NCBI GenBank assembly: GCA_964366065.1
Contig: CAYISF010000004.1
Coordinates: 1-22,471, forward strand
From: JBAZYZ01 sp964366065
GTDB lineage: Bacteria > Patescibacteriota > Minisyncoccia > Phycocordibacterales > VMEP01
Direction of reading: 5' to 3'
Length of the DNA stretch: 22,471 nt
The position numbers and the translations under genes were made by a program. How positions within the stretch are numbered: position 1 is the first letter of the stretch; every line of letters starts with the position of its first letter. Below the pieces are notes generated by a model, which saw only the letters and a list, made by a program, of their open reading frames with translations, was not told where the DNA came from and searched no databases. This document shows positions 1 through 6,946 of this stretch, piece after piece.

Positions 1-201
1 CCGCTCTTTCTCGCTTCCGGTTCCGATATCATCCAGATTCTTTCCAAAAAATTCAGCCACGGGAAAAAAGTTTTTTTGGTCGCGCCCATTCACCATCATT
101 TTGAAGCAATTGGCTGGCCGGCATACAAAGTCACGATGCGCTTTTGGGTTATTTCGGTCATATGCGCCATTATAGGCATGGTCATAGCGCTTATAGGATA
201 G
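1..201 (+). CDS. mraY: MraY, phospho-N-acetylmuramoyl-pentapeptide transferase (C-terminal end, cut by window edge)
   Basis: The window opens inside this gene; 66 codons and a TAG stop remain. MraY is the integral membrane enzyme that moves phospho-MurNAc-pentapeptide from UDP onto undecaprenyl phosphate to make lipid I. The visible part holds the family signature PIHHHFEAIGW (the HHH region lines the active site) followed by YKVTMRFW and a last hydrophobic segment rich in Ile and Val that ends at the stop, as in full-length MraY. It lies 37 bp before ftsW and ahead of murG, so three consecutive lipid II steps (lipid I synthesis, glycan polymerisation, lipid II synthesis) are co-oriented in a dcw-like order. 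The 5' part is outside the window and cannot be judged. Confidence 0.95.
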   Translation, partial: PLFLASGSDIIQILSKKFSHGKKVFLVAPIHHHFEAIGWPAYKVTMRFWVISVICAIIGMVIALIG

Positions 202-206
202 ATAGG

Positions 207-234
207 AATTTTCAATTTTTAATTTTCAATTTTC
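207..234 (+). repeat. Heptamer array upstream of ftsW (4 units)
   Basis: Four consecutive 7-nt units, AATTTTC, AATTTTT, AATTTTC, AATTTTC, fill almost the whole gap between mraY and ftsW and end 4 nt before the ftsW ATG. The strand upstream of ftsW has no G and no Shine-Dalgarno sequence. It is one of seven similar arrays in the window. Confidence 0.8.
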
Positions 235-238
235 AAAA

Positions 239-1339
239 ATGGGAAAAGGCAAAGCCGACAGATTTTTTATTCTTATCGTAGCAGCATTGCTTTTTCTGGG
301 CATTTTCATCTTCGCGTCGGCATCGCTCGGAGTTCTGGCAAAAAACGCTGATGTTTTCTACAGCATTGTCGCCAATCAGCTGCTTTTGGGGCTTGCCGGA
401 GGGCTTATTTCTTTTATCATTTTCTCGCGAATCCCGTACCGTCTTTGGAAAAAATACGCTTTGCCGTTTTTCGTATTTTCTCTTATCGTCACCGCGCTTG
501 TTTTTACGCCGAATTTTGGATTTGAGCACGGCGGCGCAAAACGCTGGATACACGTCGCATCAATCTCGTTTCAGCCGGGAGAACTCCTTAAATTGGGCCT
601 GATTATATATGTTGCCGCCTGGTTTTCCTGGGCCAAAGAAAAAGCCGGCCGAATCCGCTACGGAGTGCTCCCTTTTATTGTTCTTTTGGCCGTTGCTGCC
701 GCCATCATGCTGAAACAGCCCGATACGGGAACTTTCATCGTGATGTCCATGGCGGCCATTTCCGTATATTTCGCCGCCGGGGCTTCGTGGAAACATCTGT
801 TCCTAATCTGCGTGATTGGTGTTCTTGGTTTTGCCATGCTTATCGCTTTCAAGCCGTACTTAAAAGACCGTTTGGCGACTTTTTTTAATCCGACGGAAGA
901 CCCTCTCGGAACTTCATACCAAATCCAGCAATCGCTTATAGCTATCGGATCAGGAGAACTTTTCGGGCGAGGATTAGGACAGAGTGTCCAAAAATTCAGT
1001 TATCTTCCGGAGCCGGTAGGGGACAGTGTTTTTGCCGTCATCGGCGAAGAGCTGGGGTTTGTCGGCGGGCTTACCACCGTCATTTTATTCCTTCTCTTCG
1101 CGTTCCGCGGTTTGAAGATTGCCAGTCGCGCTCCGGACGCGTTTGGCAGTTATCTTGCCGTCGGCTTGATAGCGCTCATCACGGCGCAATCATTTTTAAA
1201 CATAGCTTCACTTATCGGCATTTTCCCGCTGACAGGAATTCCCCTTGCTTTCATAAGCCACGGCGGAACTGCTCTTCTTTTCACTCTGGCCGAAGTTGGC
1301 ATCGTAGTTAATATTTCCAGCTCGTCCCGTAAGTCCTGA
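239..1339 (+). CDS. ftsW: FtsW/RodA-family (SEDS) peptidoglycan polymerase or lipid II handling protein
   Basis: 366 residues with about ten hydrophobic segments, the usual SEDS size. Family signatures are present in order: FQPGELLKLG (112-121), the QPDTGT motif (160-165) in the central loop, GTSYQIQQSLIAIGSG (224-239), and FAVIGEELGF (265-274). The last is preceded by Asp262, in the position of the essential SEDS aspartate; the preceding PVG replaces the common AHT. GIFPLTGIPLAFISHGG lies near the C-terminus. SEDS proteins polymerise glycan strands from lipid II together with a class B penicillin-binding protein. FtsW rather than RodA is chosen from its position between mraY and murG; the sequence alone does not settle it. 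The start follows a heptamer array with no Shine-Dalgarno sequence. Confidence 0.93.
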   Translation: MGKGKADRFFILIVAALLFLGIFIFASASLGVLAKNADVFYSIVANQLLLGLAGGLISFIIFSRIPYRLWKKYALPFFVFSLIVTALVFTPNFGFEHGGAKRWIHVASISFQPGELLKLGLIIYVAAWFSWAKEKAGRIRYGVLPFIVLLAVAAAIMLKQPDTGTFIVMSMAAISVYFAAGASWKHLFLICVIGVLGFAMLIAFKPYLKDRLATFFNPTEDPLGTSYQIQQSLIAIGSGELFGRGLGQSVQKFSYLPEPVGDSVFAVIGEELGFVGGLTTVILFLLFAFRGLKIASRAPDAFGSYLAVGLIALITAQSFLNIASLIGIFPLTGIPLAFISHGGTALLFTLAEVGIVVNISSSSRKS

Positions 1340-1393
1340 TGGCGGAATATGTTACAATATGATGATTACGGGAATTAAACGGCTAATAACAAG

Positions 1394-2521
1394 ATGAAAA
1401 TCGTATTTACCGGCGGGGGAACAGGCGGACATTTCTACCCCATCATAGCTGTCATAGAAAAGTGCGTAGAGCTGATAGAAAAAGAGAAAATTGTTGATGC
1501 CAGGCTCTATTATTTCGCCCCCTCTCCATATAACAGGAAAATGCTCTTTGATAATGGCATTCGCTACCAGCATGTGGCAGCCGGCAAGGTACGCCGCTAT
1601 TTTTCGCTTTTAACGCCGATTGAACTTATCAAAACGGCCGCCGGCATCATAAAAGCGTTTTTCGCGCTTTGGGCCATTTATCCCGATGTTGTTTTCGGCA
1701 AGGGCGGCTACGGCAGTTTCCCGACGCTCCTTGCGGCGAAACTTCTCCGTATTCCGGTCATTATCCACGAATCGGACTCCGTTCCCGGGCGGGTGAACAT
1801 ATGGGCCGGGAAATTTGCCAGCCGCATAGCTTTGTCTTATCCGGAGGCGGCGGAATATTTTGATAAAAATAAAACCGCCAATACGGGGCAACCGGTCCGA
1901 AAAGAAATCGTCATGACGGCTACGCACGGCGCTTTTGAGTATCTCGGATTAAGCGAAACTATTCCCGTCATTCTCATTTTGGGCGGTTCGCAGGGCGCGC
2001 AGATAATTAATGAAATTGTTATGGATGCCTTGTCCAATCTCGTGGAGCGTTATCAGATTATACATCAGGCCGGAAACAGGAATGTTAAAGAAATTGAAGA
2101 GACCACGGGCATAATTTTAGAAAAGAGCCCCTACAAAAACCGCTATAAAGTATTCGGCTATTTAAACGACCTGGCTCTTCGGATGTCCTCCGGCGCGGCG
2201 TCGTTAGTTATTTCGCGCGCCGGCTCAACCATCTTTGAAATCGCCGCCTGGGCTTTGCCGTCCATTATCATTCCGATAGCTGATTCAAACGGCGACCATC
2301 AGCTAAAAAACGCTTTCAACTACGCCCGCTCCGGCGGCTGCATCGTAATGGAAGAAAAAAACCTTACGCCGCACGTGCTCATTTCCGAGATTGATAAATT
2401 GATGCAAAATCAGGCGGCGCGCGAAAAAATGAAGAAAGCGGCCAGCCAATTTTACAAACAAGACGCCGCCTTAAAAATCGCCCGCGAGATTATAAACATA
2501 GCGATGAAACACGAGAAATAA
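1394..2521 (+). CDS. murG: MurG, UDP-GlcNAc:lipid I N-acetylglucosaminyltransferase
   Basis: 375 residues, a GT-B glycosyltransferase of normal length. The N-terminal GGGTGGHFYP (7-16) is the MurG glycine loop that binds lipid I diphosphate. HESDSVPGRVN (125-135) matches the usual HEQN-PG-N motif, with S-D replacing Q-N. The second Rossmann half opens with GGSQGAQ (197-203). SRAGSTIFEIA (274-284) carries the conserved Glu282 of the UDP-GlcNAc site. GDHQLKNA (300-307) corresponds to the usual D-QxxNA signature. The enzyme adds GlcNAc to lipid I to make lipid II on the cytoplasmic membrane face. It is separated from ftsW by 54 bp that hold a possible -10 box (TACAAT, 1353-1358), so it may have its own promoter as well as readthrough. 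No Shine-Dalgarno sequence precedes the start. Confidence 0.96.
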   Translation: MKIVFTGGGTGGHFYPIIAVIEKCVELIEKEKIVDARLYYFAPSPYNRKMLFDNGIRYQHVAAGKVRRYFSLLTPIELIKTAAGIIKAFFALWAIYPDVVFGKGGYGSFPTLLAAKLLRIPVIIHESDSVPGRVNIWAGKFASRIALSYPEAAEYFDKNKTANTGQPVRKEIVMTATHGAFEYLGLSETIPVILILGGSQGAQIINEIVMDALSNLVERYQIIHQAGNRNVKEIEETTGIILEKSPYKNRYKVFGYLNDLALRMSSGAASLVISRAGSTIFEIAAWALPSIIIPIADSNGDHQLKNAFNYARSGGCIVMEEKNLTPHVLISEIDKLMQNQAAREKMKKAASQFYKQDAALKIAREIINIAMKHEK

Positions 2522-2537
2522 GGCGAAATAAAACATT

Positions 2538-3911
2538 ATGGCAAACGCCCCAAAAATCGTTACCCGCTTCGCCCCGTCGCCAACCGGCTTTTTGCATATA
2601 GGAAGCGCGCGCACGGCGCTTTTTAACTTTCTATACGCCCGTAAATATGGGGGTGTATTCATTCTTCGCATTGAGGATACCGACCGGCAACGGAGCAAGC
2701 GGGAATATGAAGAAAGCATTCTGGAAGGCCTCCGCTGGCTCGGAATTACTTACGACGAGACATGCCGCCAGTCAGAACGCACGGATATCTACCGTAAATA
2801 TCTGAAAAAATTAATTGATACGGATAAGGCCTATCTCTCCAAAGAACCTGCTATAGAGGGCAAACGAGGTGAGGTTATCCGCCTTCGGAATTCCGGAAGT
2901 ATAATGACTTTTTACGACGAGATCCGCGGGGAAATAACTTTTGACACGAAAGAGCTCGGTGATTTTGTCATTGCTAAAAGCATTGATGAACCGCTGTATC
3001 ATTTGGCGGTAGTGGTGGACGACATCCTCATGGGAGTAACTCATGTAATCCGCGGCGAAGACCATATCTCCAACACGCCGCGCCAGATGCTCATTGCCCT
3101 GGCTCTGGGAATAGAACATCCGATTTATGCCCATCTGCCGCTTATTCTCGCGCCCGACCGTTCCAAACTTTCCAAGCGCCACGGTGCCGTCTCGGTAACA
3201 GAATATTATGAAATGGGTTATCTCTCCGAGGCCGTGGTTAATTTTCTGGCTCTTCTCGGCTGGTCTCCCCAAGGAAAAGATATGAAAGAAGGGGAGGAGC
3301 AGGAGATATTTTTACTGCCTGAACTAATTAAAAAATTTGAGCTTGGAAAAATAGGGAAGAGCGGGGCTATTTTCAATATTGAAAAATTAAACTGGATAAA
3401 CCGGGAACACTTAAAGCGTCTGCCCGAAGAAAAATTAATTGAGCATATCGGAGATACCATTCCTCCAAGAATTCATTCACTTCCCGAATGGAGTGATGCT
3501 CGGCTCCGGAAAATTATTCCAATACTTGTAGAAAGAATTGTCAAATATTCTGATGTTTCGGAAATGGGGAATAACGGCGAGCTGGATTTTTTCTTCAAGA
3601 TTCCGGAATTTAAAGCAAAAGAGCTTGTCTGGAAAAAAGATATCGGAGGGAAAGCCATTAAGGCCTCCATAAATGGCCTTATAAACGCGATAGAGAGCGT
3701 TCCGGCCCTTTCGTTTAATAAAGAGGGCGTTAAGGGCGCTGTAATGGATTTTATCGGGCAAAACGACCGCGGTTCCATACTTTGGCCGATGCGATACGCG
3801 CTTTCAGGGCTCTCAAAATCGCCGGATCCGTTTACTATCGCTTCTGTCATCGGCAAAGATTCCACGCTCGGCCGGCTTAAAATCGCACAGAAAAAGCTGG
3901 GTGAAATATAA
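2538..3911 (+). CDS. gltX: Glutamyl-tRNA synthetase (class I)
   Basis: 457 residues. The class I signature FAPSPTGFLHIGS (11-23) contains the HIGH motif as HIGS, and KLSKRHG (210-216) is the KMSKS loop. LRIEDTDR (43-50) and IRGEDHISNTP (171-181) are the Glu and ATP pocket motifs of GluRS. The C-terminal third is the helical anticodon-binding region. There is no Cys cluster near residues 100-125, so this is the zinc-less type, and it is a little shorter than the E. coli enzyme. It charges tRNA-Glu; whether it also mischarges tRNA-Gln for GatCAB cannot be told here. It starts 16 bp after murG and is probably co-transcribed with it. Confidence 0.96.
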   Translation: MANAPKIVTRFAPSPTGFLHIGSARTALFNFLYARKYGGVFILRIEDTDRQRSKREYEESILEGLRWLGITYDETCRQSERTDIYRKYLKKLIDTDKAYLSKEPAIEGKRGEVIRLRNSGSIMTFYDEIRGEITFDTKELGDFVIAKSIDEPLYHLAVVVDDILMGVTHVIRGEDHISNTPRQMLIALALGIEHPIYAHLPLILAPDRSKLSKRHGAVSVTEYYEMGYLSEAVVNFLALLGWSPQGKDMKEGEEQEIFLLPELIKKFELGKIGKSGAIFNIEKLNWINREHLKRLPEEKLIEHIGDTIPPRIHSLPEWSDARLRKIIPILVERIVKYSDVSEMGNNGELDFFFKIPEFKAKELVWKKDIGGKAIKASINGLINAIESVPALSFNKEGVKGAVMDFIGQNDRGSILWPMRYALSGLSKSPDPFTIASVIGKDSTLGRLKIAQKKLGEI

Positions 3912-4080
3912 GCGATGTCATTGGTCGTGACATCGCTTGAAATCGGTTCGCTTGGTCACAATGAAAATAAATTTTCGCTGCGACCTCGCTGCCAATTATA
4001 AGAAATGCCACGGCATTTCTTGAAATTCCGTCGCTCGGCCATCACGAAAATAAATTTCGCATGGCCTCACCAGGAACTAT
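3911..4080 (+). repeat. Two diverged tandem copies of a structured ~85-90 bp intergenic element
   Basis: The gene-free gap after gltX is two related units. Each begins with a perfect hairpin: 10-bp arms AGCGATGTCA / TGACATCGCT (3911-3920, 3928-3937) in unit 1, and AAGAAATGCC / GGCATTTCTT (4000-4009, 4012-4021) in unit 2. Each hairpin is followed by GAAAT, then a second palindrome whose core is GAAAATAAATTTTC or CGAAAATAAATTTCG. The flanking arms are GGTCACA / TGCGACC in unit 1 (one mismatch) and GGCCAT / ATGGCC in unit 2 (perfect). Arm sequences differ between copies while pairing is kept. The first hairpin overlaps the gltX stop and could act in termination or mRNA stability. Confidence 0.75.
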
Positions 4081-4086
4081 AAAACT

Positions 4087-5430
4087 ATGCGCCAAAAATT
4101 GTCAGTCATAGCAATATGCCTCTTCGTTCTCGCCGTATTCTCTTCGGAGTTTTCTTCCTTAAGCGTTAACGCGCAAACCGTTCAAACGGCCTCGGAACAA
4201 GAGCAGTTGGACCAGTCACAAAAAGATCTGGAGGCCCTAAAACAGCAAATTTCCGGCAAGAACGCGGAGATGCAAGCCCTCCAGGCGGAAATTGACCAGT
4301 ACAAAAAACAAATAGAGCAAACTGGCGCCCAAACGACGACTCTTAAAGCCGCTATCAAGAAACTTGAGATTACGAAGGCGAAGCTTGCCGCGGACATAAA
4401 GCTGACCCAGAAAAAAATAGAAGCGACTAATTTGGCCATAGAGCAGTTGGGGATTTCCATCGGCAACAAGAAAGACCAAATCAGCCAGGGATTGCGCGCC
4501 CTCCAAAGCTCCATGCAGATTATGAATGAACTGGATATGAAGTCGCCCGTGGAAGTGCTTCTGGCCAATGAAAATCTATATGCCGGCTGGAACGATTTTG
4601 AAAATCTGCAAAGATTTCAGGGCGGCATGAACAATCAGCTGGAACTTCTAAAATCGCTCAAACGCCAGATGGAAGAAAACAAGCTGCAGAGCGAAAAACA
4701 GAAAAAAAACCTGACTTCGCTCAAGTCAGAGCTTTCCGACCAGCAAAAAATCGTTGACCAAAATAAACAGGAACAAAATAAACTTCTAACCGACACTAAA
4801 AATAAAGAGTCGGGATACAAAAAAGTACTTGCTGACCGACTGGCCAAAATGCAAAAGTTGGAACAAGAAATTCTGGATTTTGAAGCACAATTGAAGATTG
4901 TAGTGGACTCGTCTCTTTTGCCGAAGCCTGGGCGCGGCATTTTAGGATATCCGCTTAATTCTATCCGCATAACGCAATATTTTGGCAATACACCATTCGC
5001 CACCCAAAACCCTCAGATTTATAACGGAATGGGGCATAACGGCGTGGATTTCGGGGCAAGCCCCGGAACACCCGTTAAATCGGCCGAAGACGGCATCGTG
5101 ACCGACACCGGCAATACCGATATGCAGTGTTACGGCGTCTCTTACGGTAAATGGATACTAATCCGCCACAACAACGGCCTTTCAACCCTTTACGCGCATT
5201 TATCGCTCATCAAAGTAAATTCCGGCGACGGCGTGGAAAAGGGGCAGATTATCGGATACAGCGGAAATACCGGCTATACCACGGGTCCGCATCTCCATTT
5301 CACCGTTTTCGCGACGCAGGGCGTGCATGTATCCGGACCTGCGGAATACAAAAGTAAAACCTGCGGAACTTATTTGAAATTGCCGGTCGCGCCGCGGAAT
5401 GCCTATCTTAATCCATTGTCGTATCTTTAA
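4087..5430 (+). CDS. Secreted coiled-coil M23 (LytM/EnvC-type) peptidase
   Basis: 447 residues. An N-terminal signal peptide (about 1-30, ending near VNAQT) leads into a long Gln/Lys/Glu-rich coiled coil (about 35-270), then a C-terminal LytM domain (about 285-447). Zinc ligands are all visible: His317 and Asp321 in GHNGVDFG, His371 in TLYAHLS, and His404 in GPHLHF. It is therefore expected to be an active endopeptidase that cuts peptidoglycan cross-links, unlike EnvC or NlpD, which lack ligands. Cys348 and Cys426 could form a disulfide. The architecture matches EnvC/PcsB-like cell-separation hydrolases, whose coiled coil is usually controlled by FtsEX; no ftsEX is in view. It lies downstream of the wall-synthesis genes on the same strand. 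The leader has AGGA about 12 nt before the ATG, a weak Shine-Dalgarno sequence. Confidence 0.92.
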   Translation: MRQKLSVIAICLFVLAVFSSEFSSLSVNAQTVQTASEQEQLDQSQKDLEALKQQISGKNAEMQALQAEIDQYKKQIEQTGAQTTTLKAAIKKLEITKAKLAADIKLTQKKIEATNLAIEQLGISIGNKKDQISQGLRALQSSMQIMNELDMKSPVEVLLANENLYAGWNDFENLQRFQGGMNNQLELLKSLKRQMEENKLQSEKQKKNLTSLKSELSDQQKIVDQNKQEQNKLLTDTKNKESGYKKVLADRLAKMQKLEQEILDFEAQLKIVVDSSLLPKPGRGILGYPLNSIRITQYFGNTPFATQNPQIYNGMGHNGVDFGASPGTPVKSAEDGIVTDTGNTDMQCYGVSYGKWILIRHNNGLSTLYAHLSLIKVNSGDGVEKGQIIGYSGNTGYTTGPHLHFTVFATQGVHVSGPAEYKSKTCGTYLKLPVAPRNAYLNPLSYL

Positions 5431-5444
5431 CTAGTTATTAGTTT

Positions 5445-5500
5445 ACCCTGTTAAATAAAATCTACTGATTTTAATTTGAGTACAAATTATTTAACAGGGT
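5445..5500. repeat. Perfect 56-bp T-shaped (three-way junction) palindrome
   Basis: Outer 12-bp arms ACCCTGTTAAAT (5445-5456) and ATTTAACAGGGT (5489-5500) pair perfectly. Between them lie two back-to-back hairpins with no unpaired base: AAAATC-TACT-GATTTT (5457-5472) and AATTTG-AGTA-CAAATT (5473-5488). The two 4-nt loops, TACT and AGTA, are themselves reverse complements. It sits 14 bp after the M23 peptidase stop, so it could be a 3' mRNA structure, but it has no U-tract typical of a terminator. Confidence 0.85.
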
Positions 5501-5556
5501 GAATAGTGGGTAGTTGATAATGTATAATGAATATCGCATAATTAGTTTATAACTTC

Positions 5557-5922
5557 ATGGCCTACAAGCTACGAACTACAAACTACAAACTATCTAAAGG
5601 GTCTCTCATAACGCTGGCGATACTTTTGGCCGCCGGAATCACACTACTCGGGTATTTTGGCATCAACTTACAGCGGGACATAGTCGGCAATCCGACCGTA
5701 GAAAGTAATTTTAGTTATGTGATAAACGGAGTTCAGATTATCTGGAATACATACTTGCGGGACGCAGCGATAAAGTTATGGCACTGGACAGTTGTGAATA
5801 TAACGAACCTGCCGGTAGGGTCGGGGAATGCCATCAAGATACCGCAAGTAACTTATCCCGGAATAATTAACACGCTTCAATCCACGGACCCGTTATATGG
5901 GCAACCTCAAGTTTCTCCTTAA
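5557..5922 (+). CDS. Small single-pass membrane protein, function unknown
   Basis: 121 residues. I do not recognise a family. A short basic N-terminus (1-17) is followed by one strong hydrophobic segment (about 18-35, LITLAILLAAGITLLGYFG), then an extracytoplasmic-looking region with conserved-looking aromatic residues (IIWNTYLRD, IKLWHWTVV) and a Pro/Gly-rich tail. Residues 3-13 are encoded by the heptamer array at 5562-5596, so the first dozen residues may be a by-product of repeat growth. No other ATG lies before the membrane segment. A TATAAT at 5523-5528 could be its -10 box, giving a leader of about 20 nt. There is no Shine-Dalgarno sequence. The composition is that of a real gene, and similar short membrane proteins are common in reduced CPR genomes. 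Confidence 0.7.
   Translation: MAYKLRTTNYKLSKGSLITLAILLAAGITLLGYFGINLQRDIVGNPTVESNFSYVINGVQIIWNTYLRDAAIKLWHWTVVNITNLPVGSGNAIKIPQVTYPGIINTLQSTDPLYGQPQVSP
5562..5596 (+). repeat. Heptamer array inside the start of the 5557 gene (5 units)
   Basis: Five 7-nt units, CTACAAG, CTACGAA, CTACAAA, CTACAAA, CTATCTA, begin 3 bp after the ATG of the small membrane protein. They share the CTA core of the arrays at 12620 and 13127. Here the array appears to be translated. Confidence 0.8.
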
Positions 5923-5962
5923 TTATTTTTGATAGATTGGATAGGGGAACGAAGGCAGCATC

Positions 5963-6138
5963 TTATAGTGTCGCATTATAGTGTCGCAAAGAGCGATTGT
6001 ACGACCATGTTAAAGCTAGATTGTGCGACATTTTTTAATGTACGCACAATCTAGCCACCTTTTACGACACTTCTCTGTGTCGCAAAAGGTATATTGTGCG
6101 ACACAACTGTATATTAGACCACAAGGCCTTTAGACCAC
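5963..6138. repeat. Repeat-rich gap: TGTCGCA/TGCGACA motif cluster with two long hairpins
   Basis: This gene-free stretch holds a perfect 13-bp tandem duplication TTATAGTGTCGCA (5963-5975, 5976-5988). Hairpin A has 13-bp perfect arms GCTAGATTGTGCG / CGCACAATCTAGC (6015-6027, 6043-6055) that extend through ACA/TGT past a bulge. Hairpin B has 14-bp arms with one mismatch (6057-6070, 6077-6090). A 9-bp direct repeat TTAGACCAC occurs at 6114-6122 and 6130-6138. TGTCGCA or its complement TGCGACA recurs at least five times, and ATTGTRCGAC three times. It could be a regulator-binding cluster, or the scar of a mobile element given the broken gene next to it. Confidence 0.7.
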
Positions 6139-6148
6139 TCCCCTAGAG

Positions 6149-6336
6149 TTACCGATCCCGCTTCTTTCCACTTTTCCAAAATTGACCCGACTCGCATTTT
6201 GAATTAGCCAGAGAGTATATTTCTTCAGCAACTTCTTTAGGATTACGCGACACATCTTTTCCGCCCATATCCGTTTTGACCCATCCTGGGTCAATTGAAG
6301 AAACAATAATACCCCTCTCCCCTAGCCGTTTTTGTA
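6149..6336 (-). pseudogene. C-terminal remnant of a short-chain dehydrogenase/reductase
   Basis: About 62 codons read cleanly on the minus strand to a TAA stop. They contain RLGERGIIVSSIDPGWVKTD, then MGG, and end around SGQFWKSGKKRDR. The (S)xxPGWVxTDMGG stretch is the hallmark of the C-terminal part of classical SDR enzymes, after the catalytic YxxxK helix. The Rossmann N-terminus (TGxxxGxG), NNAG and YxxxK are missing. An in-frame TAG (6337-6339) precedes the fragment, and only a short unrelated hydrophobic ORF lies upstream. I read it as a decayed or truncated gene. It lies beside the repeat-rich gap, which fits loss by recombination. Confidence 0.75.
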
Positions 6337-6423
6337 ACTACTTAAAGCCGGACGGAAAAGTACGGCCGCCAGCATAAAAATTATAATAAATCCAACAATA
6401 AAGATTAGATTATTAATTTTCAT
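6337..6423 (-). CDS. Possible 28-residue hydrophobic peptide coupled to the PH-domain gene
   Basis: A 29-codon ORF starts one nucleotide after the TGA of the PH-domain gene (TGA-T-ATG), which suggests translational coupling. It encodes MKINN, then a hydrophobic stretch of about 17 residues, then AAVTFPSGFK and a TAG. The frame is the same as that of the SDR remnant below it, so the ORF may be real, may be the surviving start of another gene, or may be chance. It resembles a single transmembrane or signal segment only. Confidence 0.35.
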
Positions 6424-6424
6424 A

Positions 6425-6919
6425 TCATCTGGCTGTTTCAACTTGTTGGATATTTGTCCGTTTTAAAAGGTCTTCTTGAAGATATTTCGCCACCGACGCG
6501 TCAATAACATCAAAGACCCCTTCCGATTCCCCCACGGTATCATTTCCGTCCTGACCGGCTGTGAGAATAATGAGTTTGGAAACATTCATTATCCTATAAA
6601 TGGCGCTTTGTTCTAAGTTAACATTCTGAATTTGCCGGTACGGAATGGATATTTCTTTCTTGCTGATAATACCGCGTTTAATGATGAGGGCGTGCTCGCC
6701 AAGAACGAATGTGCAACTGACATATTTAATCCAACTTCTGACCACTCCCGCCGCGATGACGAAAAAGGCAAATATGAATAAACCGGAAGAAATGAAGCCA
6801 AGCGACGGATTAATACTGAAGATTACAAAGGCAAGAAATAGTATGCCTATTCCTGTCGTTACGCTTTGGTAGAGGTAATAAAGAAATGTTTTTATCCCCA
6901 GCTTTTGTTCTGTTTCCAT
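6425..6919 (-). CDS. Bacterial PH-domain (YdbS/DUF304-like) membrane protein
   Basis: 164 residues. Two hydrophobic segments (about 20-38 and 42-60) are followed by a bPH2-type domain. Typical features are the strand LIIKRGIISKKEISIPYRQIQNVNLEQSAIYRI, in which IPYxxIQNV is the family signature, and the later SKLIILTAG and VFDVIDASVAKYLQEDLL. Such proteins are membrane-associated and of largely unknown role. It is the fourth gene of the riboswitch-led operon, 27 bp after the DUF6580-like gene, so it may be co-regulated with the putative cobalamin genes, but its family gives no link to cobalamin. The ATG at 6919 is preceded by AGGA about 13 nt upstream. Confidence 0.82.
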   Translation of the reverse strand: METEQKLGIKTFLYYLYQSVTTGIGILFLAFVIFSINPSLGFISSGLFIFAFFVIAAGVVRSWIKYVSCTFVLGEHALIIKRGIISKKEISIPYRQIQNVNLEQSAIYRIMNVSKLIILTAGQDGNDTVGESEGVFDVIDASVAKYLQEDLLKRTNIQQVETAR

Positions 6920-6946
6920 GGCTTATCTTTCCTAGAGCTCCTGGAA

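Noticed and set aside
2811..3272. 153-codon minus-strand ORF
   Set aside because: Antisense to gltX, whose HIGS and KLSKR motifs are intact; no family features.
5510..5545. dif/Xer-like sequence around ATAATGTATAATG
   Set aside because: Only the centre TGTATA resembles dif; the XerD arm does not match, so chance AT-rich similarity is more likely.
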